From positions 3,968,001 to 4,032,000 of the forward strand of contig NZ_CP046973.1 of NCBI RefSeq assembly GCF_009792235.1: a DNA stretch of 64,000 nt, given 5' to 3'. Both the position numbers and the translations under genes were made by a program. Source of the stretch: Microcystis aeruginosa FD4. Its GTDB lineage: Bacteria > Cyanobacteriota > Cyanobacteriia > Cyanobacteriales > Microcystaceae. Shown here one piece after another: positions 51,102-62,400 of this stretch; the first letter of the stretch is position 1, and every line of letters begins with the position of its first letter. The notes beneath the pieces are model-generated. The model did no database searches. It saw nothing but the letters and a program-made list of their open reading frames with translations, and was not told the DNA's origin.

Positions 51102-51260
51102 ATGAATTATCCTAATAGCGAACAAAATAAAGCAATCCCCTTCTTTGCTCGTTTTTTATCGGTGGACCAAGACGAGGCTCCGACCCCCGATTCCCCCCCC
51201 GATTCTGAACCGGCTCCCGTTTGGACTTGGAAATGGCCTTCTGACTGGGAAGATAGTTAA
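51102..51260 (+). CDS. mdnA: Microviridin-type precursor peptide (MdnA-like)
   Basis: The 52-residue peptide has the two hallmarks of microviridin precursors. The leader contains PFFARFLS (residues 13-20), the helix that activates the ATP-grasp ligases. The C-terminal core is VWTWKWPSDWEDS (40-52), close to the canonical T-x-K-Y-P-S-D-W-(E/D)-(E/D). T42 and D48, S47 and D51, and K44 and E50 sit at the standard spacing for two ester bonds and one amide. The Tyr of KYPSD is Trp here. Microviridins are serine-protease inhibitors made from ribosomal precursors by MdnB and MdnC. None of mdnB, mdnC, mdnD or mdnE is near. Alternatives are few, because leader and core match together. Confidence 0.88.
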   Translation: MNYPNSEQNKAIPFFARFLSVDQDEAPTPDSPPDSEPAPVWTWKWPSDWEDS

Positions 51261-51300
51261 TTAATTCAAAGAGATTGCTTTCAGTAATTCAGACAGAAAT

Positions 51301-51350
51301 AAACTGCCGCCATAAGTCAAGCAGGAGTCAAATTTATGGCGGTTTTTGTT
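51301..51350 (+). terminator. Rho-independent terminator after the microviridin-like gene
   Basis: AAAC...CCGCCATAA (51301-51315) pairs with TTATGGCGGTTT (51334-51345), with the run GGTTTTTGTT after the stem. It makes the precursor a one-gene transcript. Confidence 0.85.
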
Positions 51351-51433
51351 GTATTTAGGGTTTGCTAAACAAGTCAATTGGCCGGTGGAGGCAGCAGGGT
51401 AGAGGAGGGAGAAAGTGCTTAGTTAAATTAAAA

Positions 51434-51913
51434 CTACTCTTCAGCAATTTCGACTTCTTTAGGAGCAACAGGTTCTTCGGCAGTAATTTCGACTTCAATA
51501 GCCTTTTTCAGGTTAAGTTTTAGAACTTGAGAAATTGGTAAACCTTCCACCTCATTGATGAGATATTCTTGAGTTTCTGTTTCACGACGTTTGAGATAGA
51601 CCGTTTTAAGCAGTGCCTCAATGCCATAACCTGTCACAATGTCGCCAATAATGGTAGAGAGTCCTAAGACCCCAAGTCCACCAATTAGTCCCAGTGGACC
51701 GCCTAACCCAAAAAGTGCGTAAATCGCAGGATAGGCAGTAGTGCTGGAGGCGGCAATAGCAATAATGAAAATAATGCCGGGGAGTCCCAGAGAAGCAAGT
51801 TTTTGAACAACTTCATCCAGAGAAATTCCCCAGGAGACAAGTTTTTTGTTGATTTCTGTGGGATTAATTCCCAGAAAATCATTGGGAATGGCCGTTTCAG
51901 TAGTTTCCGTCAT
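51434..51913 (-). CDS. Small glycine-rich membrane protein, unknown
   Basis: From ATG 51913, preceded by AGGAG, the product has about 159 residues (MTETTETAIPNDFLGINPTE); the frame could open 25 codons earlier. A hydrophobic centre has two or three membrane helices with small-residue packing (GLPGIIFIIAIAASSTTAYP, FGLGGPLGLIGGLGVLGLST). The C-terminus is acidic (VEITAEEPVAPKEVEIAEE). It lies between the NRPS terminus and the microviridin-like gene, on the NRPS strand, and could be cotranscribed with the NRPS after a 278-base gap. No family is recognised; roles such as immunity or transport help are speculation. Confidence 0.6.
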   Translation of the reverse strand: MTETTETAIPNDFLGINPTEINKKLVSWGISLDEVVQKLASLGLPGIIFIIAIAASSTTAYPAIYALFGLGGPLGLIGGLGVLGLSTIIGDIVTGYGIEALLKTVYLKRRETETQEYLINEVEGLPISQVLKLNLKKAIEVEITAEEPVAPKEVEIAEE

Positions 51914-52082
51914 TGATGAGACTCCTAAAATCACTAAGTTGGATTGGTTGGTCGGGATTTCATTCATATAAAATCCATGGTAAGGCAAAAGAATACAAAT
52001 CGGCTGTCTAGCAATCAGATACCTTGCAGCATTCTACATTAGTCTTACCGTTCACACAACTTGTAGAAAATCGTCAATTCTT

Positions 52083-52191
52083 AGATTAAATTCTGTTTAA
52101 AAGATAGAGGAGATTGGGGAGAAACAATTCATAACTGGGTTTTTCAAGTTGGATTGGGAGTTAATCATAGTCTTAAAAACGGGTTTGGTAT
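52083..52191. repeat. MITE of the TATACTAAATCC family at the NRPS stop
   Basis: TTAGATTAAATTCTGTTTAA at the left and CTTAAAAACGGGTTTGGTAT at the right are similar to the ends at 2995 and 3133. The right end touches the stop codon of the downstream NRPS gene (52191-52193). Confidence 0.55.
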
Positions 52192-55100
52192 CAAATCTCA
52201 AGGCAAACTTTTAATTCTTCGGCTAAAATCTGGACATGGGGTTCCACCATAATCGAGACATGATTTCCTAGGACGAAATGAATCTCAACTGGCTCTGTAG
52301 AAAATTCACTCCAGCCTAAAGAAGAATCCTCGCAATCTCGAGCTATTAAATCCTTATTTGGATCATCAGCTAATTCCTCCCCGGCCCGTATAATCGTAAT
52401 TTTACCTGGATAAATCTGTTTAGGGAGATAATCAATCAGACATAAACAGCTAGTTTTATAGGCTTGGACAATTTTTTCAAGCTGCTTAGTTTCCGCATTG
52501 GGAGGAAGCATATTAGCCAGTTTAAAAAAGTTTAAAGCGTATTTTAATTGTTCCTCCACTGTTAAGAGTTGAAGAGTTTCATAGGAAATATCGATGGTTT
52601 TATCTAAATAAACTTCGATACCTTTGCTGACTTCAGCTAACCACCGCGCATGATCCCAATTAATATAATCAAGCAAAATTTGTTTGTCTTTATAAGTGGG
52701 TGCTGAAGAATCAATGATTGCTAGTAATGCCACTTTTTGCCCCTGATTAACCAACTGTTGAGCCATTTCAAAAGCCACATTACCACCGTAGGAATGTCCT
52801 CCCAAAAAGTAGGGTCCTTGGGGTTGTAAATCCTGCATGGCTTTAAGATAAATACTGGCTATATCCTCAATACGAGTGATTTCTCCAAACTGTTGATAGA
52901 GATCATTTTCAAAACTGTAGAAAGGTTGATCTTTTCCTAAATAACGTCCTAAATGGTAAAAATAAAATGGTCGTCCCCCGGCGCCTGGAACACAGAAGAA
53001 AGGAGGCTTTGAACCCTGGGGTTGAATGGGAACCAAACAAGACTGGTTAGAGGAATCTGAATCGGTTCGGATAATGGTCGCTAACTGTTCAATAGTTGGG
53101 TTTTGAAATATTGTGGTTACGGCAATTTCCTTGCCTAACTGTTCTTTAATTTGGGTGATTAAATAAGGAGCTAAAAGGGAATGGCCACCGAGGTCAAAAA
53201 AGTTATCCTGCACGCTAATTTTGTCAATCTTTAGCACTTTTGACCAGATTTGCCCGAGGTTTAATTCTAACTGATTACGCGCTTCAATAAATCTGTCTGA
53301 ATCACTGGTATTACTAGGAGCTTTTAACCCACGACGATCAATTTTTCCGTTAGCTGTTAAAGGCAAAAAATCCAGCAGCACAAAGGCACTCGGAACCATG
53401 TAACCGGGCAATTTATGGCTAAGAAATTGATGCAAATCGCCACTTGTTAGGTTTACTCCTAGCTTAGGCACAATATAGGCAACTAACTGTTTTTCCCCCG
53501 GATTATCTTCACGAACAATCACACAAGAAGACTGTACCGCCTCATTTTGACTAAGTACAGCCTCAATTTCTCCCAATTCAATACGGAAGCCGCGAATTTT
53601 TACTTGATTGTCAATCCGTCCTACATATTCAATATTACCATCAGGTAAATAACGGGCCAAGTCTCCCGTTTTATAAAGACGCGAATCTGGGTAATTACTA
53701 AAAGGATTAGGAATAAATTTTTCTTGGGTTAATTCGGGACGGTTAAGATAACCTTTGGCTAATCCTGCACCAGCAATATGTAATTCTCCTACTACACCAA
53801 TCGGGACAGGTTGCCGATTTTTATCCAGCAAATAGATTTGGGTATTGGCAATCGCTTTGCCAATGGGAATAGTTGTCGCTGTAGAAGCTACTTTTTCCAC
53901 TAAATACCAGCAAGAAAACGTTGTATTTTCCGTTGGCCCATAGACATGAAGCAACCGTTGTGGCGCACCTTTTTCTAGTACCTCTTCTACCCATTTTGGT
54001 TCAACTGCTTCACCCCCAAATAGTAAGCAGCGTAAGTTACTAAAAGCTTGGGGAACTAAATTGGCTAACTGATTAAAAAGTGCTGTGGTTAAAAATAAGA
54101 CACTAATCTGATTTTCCTTTAAGCTTAGTGCCAATTCTTGGGGTGAGAGCAAAACTGATTTAGCGATAATAATAATCTTAGCACCGTTAAGTAAAGCCCC
54201 CCAAATTTCAAAAGTAGCGGCATCAAAAGCAATATTAGACGCTTGCACAACGCGGTCATCAGGAGTAAACTGGATGTAGTTGGTATTTAATACCAGTCGA
54301 TTAACTGCCTGATGAGTGACGATAACACCCTTGGGTATTCCTGTAGAACCAGAAGTATAAATGACGTAGGCTAAATTATCCGCAGAAACTGTCCTGTTAA
54401 CATTCTCCTGACTTGCTTGATTAATTTGTTGCCAATCTTTATCTAAACAGACAACAATAGCCTGATGATTTGGCAGGGAAGTCTGTAAAGATTCGCAGGT
54501 TAATATTATTTTAACCTGGGTATCTTGGAGCATAAAGCTAATGCGTTCTTGGGGATAATCTGGGTCAATAGGAACATAAGCACCACCGACTTTAAGAATA
54601 GCTAATAATCCCACAATCATCTCTAAGGAACGTTCTAGACAAATCCCCAATAATTCTTCAGGTTTTACTCCTAATTTCCGCAAATAATGGGCCAACTGAT
54701 TGGCACGATGATTTAATTCACTGTAGGTTAATTGTTGCTCTGAATATACAACTGCTACCGCGTCGGGTGTGCGTTTTACTTGTTCTTCAAATAACTGATG
54801 AATACATTTGTTATCGGGATAATCTGTATGAGTTTCGTTCCACAATGATAACAATTGATAACTTTCTTCATCACTTAACATAGGTAACTCAAAAATTCCC
54901 CTATTGGGATTAGCCGCGATCGCAGTCAAGAGATTTTGAAAATGTTGCCCCATTTGGTTAATAGTACGGTTGGCAAACAAATCGGTACTATAACACCAAA
55001 CCGCCTCTAACCTATCAGCAACCTCCCAAAAATTAACCTCTAAATCAAATCGCGCTTTAAGCTCAACAGATAAAGGCAAATTCTCCATCTTTAAGCCAGA

Positions 55101-56408
55101 TAAACTGGCCTCAGATTGGGGAGTATTTTGCAGGGAAAACATTACCTGTATCAAAGGATTATGACTTAAATCTCGGTTTAATTGTAATTTTTCTACTAAC
55201 ATTTCAAAAGGCAAATCTTGATGAGCATAAGCTGATAAAGTTGTTTGCTTTACTCGTTCTAATAACTCCAGAAAACTGGTATTTCCCCCTAAATCACCCC
55301 TTAAAGCTAAAGTATTGGCAAAAAATCCCATTAATTTCTCAATTGCCGAACTATTACGATTAGCGATGGGAGAACCCACCAAAACATCTAATTGACCACT
55401 ATAACGAGAAATTAGGACAAAAAAGGCCGCCAGTAAAGTCATAAATAGCGTTGCTCCTGACTCTTGACTCAACCGTTTGAGGCATTGTGTTAAGTCTTGA
55501 TTCAGGCGAAAAACCTGTCCATCACCCCGGAAACTAGGAATTGGAGGACGGGGATAATCCGTCGGCAATTCTAAAATAGTAGGCGCATCTTGTAACTGTT
55601 TTTGCCAGTAATTAAGTTGACGTTCCAAGACTTCACCGGTGAGCCATTGACGTTGCCATACGGCAAAATCGGCGTATTGAATCGATAATTCAGGGAGAGG
55701 GGAAGGCAACCCCCGGACAAAGGCCGCATACAGTTGAGATAATTCACCAAAGAAGATGCTCAAAGACCAACCATCGTAAATAATATGGTGCATCTTCAAC
55801 AGCAATACATACTCTTGAGAACCCAGTTTAAGTAACTTAAATTGGACTAATGATTCCTTGGCTAAATCAAAGGTTTTTAAGGAGAAAGCAATCGCTATTT
55901 CTTGCAGACGTTCTGTTTGTTCATTCTTTGATAAATTTTGTAAATCTTCCAGGGGTAAACTGACGGGTGAAGGGGGAGCAATGCGCTGAATTGGTTGCCC
56001 TTCTACCATGGGAAAAGTGGTTCTTAAAATTTCGTGACGGCGAATTAGTTCACTGAGACTTTGTTCTAAAGCCAACAGATTGAGGTTTCCTTCTAACCGT
56101 AAAGCGTCTAACAGATTATAGGAATGACTATCGGGGGAAAGTTGCTGCAGAAACCAGAGTCGTTGTTGAGCAAAAGAGAGGGGTAAATCCTGATCTCGTG
56201 ACACAGGAACAATCTCTAAATCAACAGTATTAGTCGGGATTTTTGCTGCTTTTAAAAAATCAAAAATCTCAGGTTTTTTGGCGGCGATTTCTTCTTTAAT
56301 TTCTGGGGTCATAACCCCTTTAGGAGCCTGAAAACGAAGTTTTTCGCCTTCCAGCCACAGTTTAATGTCTAAACCCTTTAAATAGGCTAAAAATTCTCCT
56401 ACTTTCAC
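52191..56408 (-). CDS. mcnE: NRPS termination module: docking-C-A-PCP-TE, cyanopeptolin type
   Basis: The 1405-residue protein has a TubC-type N-terminal docking domain (1-50, KVGEFLAYLKGLDIKLWLEG), a condensation domain with HHIIYDG (207-213), an adenylation domain (YTSGSTG at about 688, YGPTEN), a carrier protein (LGGHSLL, Ser about 1076) and a thioesterase (GHSYGGN, Ser about 1205). My hand alignment to GrsA gives the specificity code D-A-F-F-L-G-V-T-F-K, which I read as Ile or a similar aliphatic residue. In cyanopeptolin assembly lines such a module adds residue 6 and the TE closes the ring on Thr. The stop touches a MITE, so the C-terminus may be altered. An anabaenopeptin last module (ApnD) is the alternative. 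The gene symbol is inferred from architecture. Confidence 0.85.
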   Translation of the reverse strand: MKVGEFLAYLKGLDIKLWLEGEKLRFQAPKGVMTPEIKEEIAAKKPEIFDFLKAAKIPTNTVDLEIVPVSRDQDLPLSFAQQRLWFLQQLSPDSHSYNLLDALRLEGNLNLLALEQSLSELIRRHEILRTTFPMVEGQPIQRIAPPSPVSLPLEDLQNLSKNEQTERLQEIAIAFSLKTFDLAKESLVQFKLLKLGSQEYVLLLKMHHIIYDGWSLSIFFGELSQLYAAFVRGLPSPLPELSIQYADFAVWQRQWLTGEVLERQLNYWQKQLQDAPTILELPTDYPRPPIPSFRGDGQVFRLNQDLTQCLKRLSQESGATLFMTLLAAFFVLISRYSGQLDVLVGSPIANRNSSAIEKLMGFFANTLALRGDLGGNTSFLELLERVKQTTLSAYAHQDLPFEMLVEKLQLNRDLSHNPLIQVMFSLQNTPQSEASLSGLKMENLPLSVELKARFDLEVNFWEVADRLEAVWCYSTDLFANRTINQMGQHFQNLLTAIAANPNRGIFELPMLSDEESYQLLSLWNETHTDYPDNKCIHQLFEEQVKRTPDAVAVVYSEQQLTYSELNHRANQLAHYLRKLGVKPEELLGICLERSLEMIVGLLAILKVGGAYVPIDPDYPQERISFMLQDTQVKIILTCESLQTSLPNHQAIVVCLDKDWQQINQASQENVNRTVSADNLAYVIYTSGSTGIPKGVIVTHQAVNRLVLNTNYIQFTPDDRVVQASNIAFDAATFEIWGALLNGAKIIIIAKSVLLSPQELALSLKENQISVLFLTTALFNQLANLVPQAFSNLRCLLFGGEAVEPKWVEEVLEKGAPQRLLHVYGPTENTTFSCWYLVEKVASTATTIPIGKAIANTQIYLLDKNRQPVPIGVVGELHIAGAGLAKGYLNRPELTQEKFIPNPFSNYPDSRLYKTGDLARYLPDGNIEYVGRIDNQVKIRGFRIELGEIEAVLSQNEAVQSSCVIVREDNPGEKQLVAYIVPKLGVNLTSGDLHQFLSHKLPGYMVPSAFVLLDFLPLTANGKIDRRGLKAPSNTSDSDRFIEARNQLELNLGQIWSKVLKIDKISVQDNFFDLGGHSLLAPYLITQIKEQLGKEIAVTTIFQNPTIEQLATIIRTDSDSSNQSCLVPIQPQGSKPPFFCVPGAGGRPFYFYHLGRYLGKDQPFYSFENDLYQQFGEITRIEDIASIYLKAMQDLQPQGPYFLGGHSYGGNVAFEMAQQLVNQGQKVALLAIIDSSAPTYKDKQILLDYINWDHARWLAEVSKGIEVYLDKTIDISYETLQLLTVEEQLKYALNFFKLANMLPPNAETKQLEKIVQAYKTSCLCLIDYLPKQIYPGKITIIRAGEELADDPNKDLIARDCEDSSLGWSEFSTEPVEIHFVLGNHVSIMVEPHVQILAEELKVCLEI
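53596..54677 (-). repeat. 1.08-kb near-identical A-domain segment, copy in the TE module
   Basis: Matches 61552-62633 (offset 7956) over 1082 bases with one visible difference (C at 54393, G at 62349; Arg or Ser in the protein). It covers the specificity-determining half of the A domain. Confidence 0.9.
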
Positions 56409-56489
56409 TTACCAATTGCCTCCAAAGTTGTTGTTAAATTAGCTCTAAATCACGAAGTTTGCTCTGAAGATGAAAAAGTCCATACTTTT

Positions 56490-59400
56490 TTATAATTCAC
56501 CATCCTCATAATCTTCTAAATTGTCAGTCATAGCTGTTTCTCCCTGTGCAACGCTAAGAACTTCAATAATTTGGGCTAAATTAGCGATAGTTGGATATTC
56601 CAGCAAATTTTGTAAAGATAATTCCACCGAGAAAAGATCGCGGGAACGGGAGATAACCTGAGTTGCTAACAAAGAATGTCCTCCCAATTCAAAGAAATTA
56701 TCCTTAATCCCAATACGTTCGACTCCCAAAACTTCACTCCAAATTTGAGCTATTTGAGTTTCAATCGGGGTACGAGGTGCTAGAAATCCCGTAGCTAAAT
56801 TGCGCGTAGCTGTATCGGGTGTAGGCAAAGCTCGCCGATCTACTTTACCATTAGGAGTCAAAGGTAGGGTATTAAGCAAAACAAAAGCCTGGGGAACCAT
56901 ATAACTAGGTAGCTTTTGTTGGACAAATTCCCGCACCTGTGGCACTAACTTCTGGACTAATTTACCATATAGAGGATTATTCGTATAATCAGTCCAGGAT
57001 TTGGGAATAATTGTCTCATCATCCCAAAAATTGGGGTATAGTTTTTCATCAACTTTACTTATTATCGGTTCTAAGATGGCATTCTGGCGACAGAAAACCA
57101 CATCAAAAGAACCATCTTGACTACCTTTCCACCAACTGAGATGAACAGTGTAACCTAACTGTTCTCCCAGTTGCCACATTTGCTCAGGATTAATCCCTAT
57201 CCCACTATTTTTTCCTAACAATTGCCGCAATTCTCCCACCGTTTTTACCCCCGGAGGATTTTCTAAACAGTCTAAAATTTGTAGTGCTTCTTGTAATCGT
57301 TGATTGGGTACATCCCTGATAGCTAAATATTCTGGTTGTTCCAGTTTCAGTTTATCTTGTAGTTGCCCTAAAGAAAACCGATCCCGCTGCCAATTTAGCC
57401 AAGGAATTGTCGTTTTTTGAACATCAGTATCCAGATGTAAAGTAACATCATAGCGGAATTGGGTTAACTCATTGTCAGCCTGACCCCGTTTCGGTGCAAT
57501 TTCTACCCAAGAAATTCGCGGAAAACGTTGTTTAAGCGCAATAAAGAACTGAGGTTCAATTAGCAATTCTTCTTCGGTAGCTACACTTTGATTCACCTGT
57601 TTTTGCCATTGTTCAAGGGGTTTATTAGCTTCAGCGCGAGCTAACTGTACCGCAGCGTGGTAAGGCTCTAGTAAGGACAAACTACGGATATCACCTAAGA
57701 AAATCTGACCCTGATCCGCAATCGCTTTCACTGCTCCTGCGATAACTTGTAATAGATAATCCACACTAGGGAAATACTGAACCACAGAGTTAATCACTAT
57801 TCGATCGAAAGTAGCTTGGGGAATACCGGTAAAATCATCGGCTGTTCGGTGTAATAATCTTACTTTGCTCTCTAAACCCTCAATTGTGCCACATAAATGT
57901 TCTAGATTATTAATAGTAGCAGCGGAATAATCTGCTCCCCAATATTCCTGACAATGTTTCGCCACACGGAATAGCAATAACCCACTTCCACAACCAATTT
58001 CTAACACTCGTTGTGGTGGTTGATTTCCTAAAATTCGGCTCACTGTCTGATCAACCCATTCCCGCATTTCTGCTGGGGGAATAGCTTGTCCTGTATAACT
58101 ACTATTCCAACCACTAATATTAAAAGTGAGATCCTCGGTTTCAGGTTGGGTTTTACTGTAGGATTCTTCGTAAATCTTTTGCCAATCACTAACATATTCA
58201 CTCTGCCATTGAGCAAGCTGTTCAGGCAATACTTGACCCTTGAGAGCCGGAACTAAGTAGGCTACCAAATTAGTATTAAGCTGGTCATGATCAGGATCAC
58301 TTTTCTGATCAGCGCGGGCTATCACAACCGCTTCTTGTACTAGGGGATGTTGGCTCAAAACTGCTTCAATTTCCCCTAATTCGAGACGGAAACCCCTTAC
58401 TTTAACCTGATTGTCAATTCGTCCCAGATATTCAATTCTTCCATCAGGTAAATAACGAGCTAAATCTCCTGTTTTGTATAATTTTGACCATTGATTGTCC
58501 CCCTTATAAGGACTAGGAATAAATTTCTCTTGTGTCAATTCTGGACGATTCAAATAACCTCTGGCTACCCCTGCTCCTCCGATGTGTAATTCCCCCGGCA
58601 CACCGATAGGAACCGGTTGTAATTGAGAATCTAAAATATAAACCTGCACATGAGGAATTGGCCGACCGATAGTTATTTTTTCATCCACTGGCGTACATTT
58701 AGCTACTGTTGCACAAACACTTCCTTCTGTGGGTCCATAAGCGTTGAAAAAGTTTCGTCCCTGGGACCATTTTTTCACCAATTCAGGAGAGCAAGCTTCC
58801 CCGGCAACAATAATAGTTTGCAGAGAGGAAAGATTTTCCCAAGGTAGCACTGCTAACGCTGATGGCGGTAGAGTAATATGAGTAATCTTATTATCTCGTA
58901 ATTGCTTGATTAAGGGTAGGCCAGGCATTAAATTATCTTTACTTGCCAAATAAAGTGTAGCGCCTGCTCCCAAAGCCATCAAAATTTCCCAAATACAGGC
59001 ATCAAAACTAAAAGAAGCAAATTGAAGCACTCGACTCTGAGAAGAGACAGCAAAAGTCTGAATTTGCGCTAGAGCAAGGTTACACAACCCTTGATGTTCA
59101 ACCATCACCCCTTTAGGTTTACCCGTAGAACCAGAAGTATAAATCACATTAGCTAAATTAGAAGCTGTCACTTTCCCTGTCAAATTATCCCGGTTCATTG
59201 GTTTAATTTCTTCCCAAGTTTCAGCTAAAAATACAGTTTTAGCTTGATGATTAGGGAGTTTATCAATCAGTGAACTTTGGGTTAGTAATAAGGAGACTTG
59301 ACTATCCTCTAACATAAATTGTAGGCGTTCTTGAGGATATTCTGGGTCAAGGGGTAGATAGGCAGCCCCGGCTTTAAGGATGCCTATTAATGCCACAATC

Positions 59401-62400
59401 ATGTCTAAAGAGCGTTCTACACATAAACCGACTATTACCTCGGTTTCTACACCTAAAGAGCGTAAATAGTGAGCTAGTTGATTGGCCCGACTATTTAATT
59501 CTGCATACGTCAACTGTTGATTTTCAAAAACTACTGCTACTGCATCAGGGGTACGCTCTACTTGTTCCTCAATCAATTGATGAATACACTTGTTATAGGA
59601 GTAATCAGCTTTTGTTTCATTCCACCCCTCTAATAGTTGATAATTTTCCTCTGGAGTTAATAAGGGAAGTAAAGCCACTGGTTGCTGTGGATTTTCCACA
59701 ATTGCCGCTAACAAATTCTTCAAATGATTCATCATACGGACAATAGTTTCAGCAGCAAATAAATCCCTGTTATAGGAGCAAAAACCGCCCAATCCTTCCG
59801 GTGCATCCCAGAGGTAAACTTCTAAGTCAACCCTGACTGAATCAAGTCCCGATGGTATCTCCTCAATGTTTAGTCCGGGTAAATCCCAGGGAGAACTAGG
59901 GGCATTCTGAAGGGCAAAAACTATCTGTGTTAAAGGATTACGATCTAAATGACGCTCAATTTGTAATTTTTCGACTAACATCTCGAAGGGTAAATCTTGA
60001 TGGTCGTAGGCGTTTTGAGTAGTTTGTTTTACTTGCGCGAGAAAATCCTCAAAGGTCGGTTCTTGAGATAAATCAAATCTTAACACTAAAGTATTGACAA
60101 AAAAGCCGATTAACCCTTCAATTTCGGTGCGGTTACGGTTAGCAATTGGTGAACCAATTACCACATCTGTTTGGTTACTATAGCGAGACAATAACACAGC
60201 AAAACCCGCTAGTAATGTCATAAAAAGAGTGCTACCGGACTCTTGACTGAGTTTTTTCAATTGTTGCGTTAGTTGACTATCTAGTTGCAGTCGCTCCGTC
60301 CCACCGCGAAAACTTTGGATTGCTGGCCGGGGACGGTCTGTGGGAAGTTGGTGTAGTAGGGGAACCCCAGTTAATTGTTGCTTCCAGTAGCTTAATTGAC
60401 GGTCTAATACTTCATTAGTTAACCATTGACGCTGCCACACGGCAAAGTCAGCATACTGTATTGATAAATCAGGTAAATCTGCTTTTGTCCCGGTGCAGAA
60501 ACTTCGATAATAGGCTGATAATTCGTCGATTAAAACACCTATTGACCAACCATCTGCCGCAATATGATGAATGGCTAATAATAGTACATATTCCTCTGTC
60601 TTGACTTGCCATAATTTGACCCGTAATACTGAACCATTAGCTAAATCAAAGGGTTCGGATGCTGCTTCTAATAACAGTTTTTTTACCTGTTGCTCAGGAT
60701 GACTGAGGTTTTGCAGATTGACAATTGGTAAGGTGAAAGTTACATTAGAAGCGATCGCTTGTATTGGTTGATTATCTTTGAGTTTAAATTGAGTCCGTAG
60801 GGGTTCATGGCGTTGAATAATTGCTTGGAAAGCTTTTTCTAAGGCTTTAATATTGAGATTTCCGCGCAAACGCATGGTTAAATCAATAGTATAAGCACCA
60901 CTTTCCCCTTCTAATTGATTCACAAACCAGAGACGTTCTTGCGCCCAGGATAAGGGAATATCATCCTCTCGATTAACGGGTACAATTGATGGTAGCTTTA
61001 ACCCTAAACCTGTTTGCAGTTCTTTTAAAATTACCGCACTTAACTGAGCAATGGTTGGAGATTCAAAGAGATAACGTAGGGGTAAAGCAATTTCAAAGGT
61101 TTCCTGTAAACGAGAAATAACTTGAGTTGCCAACAGAGAATGTCCCCCTAATTCAAAGAAATTATCCTCAATACTGACTCGTTCTAATTTCAGTACCTCG
61201 GACCAAATCCAGGCCATTTTTTCTTCAATGGGGTTACGGGGAGCTATATATTCACCTTGGCTCTGTAAATCTGGTGCAGGTAAGGCGCGGCGGTCTATTT
61301 TGCCATTGGGAGTTAAGGGGAAAGTATCAAGAAAAACAAAAGCCGTTGGGACCATATAATCAGGTAATTTTGCTCGCAAAAATTGCCGTATTTCGTTAGT
61401 TGTCAGGTTGATTTCGGGTTGCGGTACAACGTAAGCAACTAGACGTTTATCCCCTAGATTATCTTCACGGACAATCACACAAGAAGACTGTACCGCCTGA
61501 TTTTGGTTGAGTAAGGCTTCAATTTCTCCTAATTCGATACGGAAACCCCTGATTTTTACTTGATTGTCAATCCGTCCTACATATTCAATATTACCATCAG
61601 GTAAATAACGGGCCAAGTCTCCCGTTTTATAAAGACGCGAATCTGGGTAATTACTAAAAGGATTAGGAATAAATTTTTCTTGGGTTAATTCGGGACGGTT
61701 AAGATAACCTTTGGCTAATCCTGCACCAGCAATATGTAATTCTCCTACTACACCAATCGGGACAGGTTGCCGATTTTTATCCAGCAAATAGATTTGGGTA
61801 TTGGCAATCGCTTTGCCAATGGGAATAGTTGTCGCTGTAGAAGCTACTTTTTCCACTAAATACCAGCAAGAAAACGTTGTATTTTCCGTTGGCCCATAGA
61901 CATGAAGCAACCGTTGTGGCGCACCTTTTTCTAGTACCTCTTCTACCCATTTTGGTTCAACTGCTTCACCCCCAAATAGTAAGCAGCGTAAGTTACTAAA
62001 AGCTTGGGGAACTAAATTGGCTAACTGATTAAAAAGTGCTGTGGTTAAAAATAAGACACTAATCTGATTTTCCTTTAAGCTTAGTGCCAATTCTTGGGGT
62101 GAGAGCAAAACTGATTTAGCGATAATAATAATCTTAGCACCGTTAAGTAAAGCCCCCCAAATTTCAAAAGTAGCGGCATCAAAAGCAATATTAGACGCTT
62201 GCACAACGCGGTCATCAGGAGTAAACTGGATGTAGTTGGTATTTAATACCAGTCGATTAACTGCCTGATGAGTGACGATAACACCCTTGGGTATTCCTGT
62301 AGAACCAGAAGTATAAATGACGTAGGCTAAATTATCCGCAGAAACTGTGCTGTTAACATTCTCCTGACTTGCTTGATTAATTTGTTGCCAATCTTTATCT

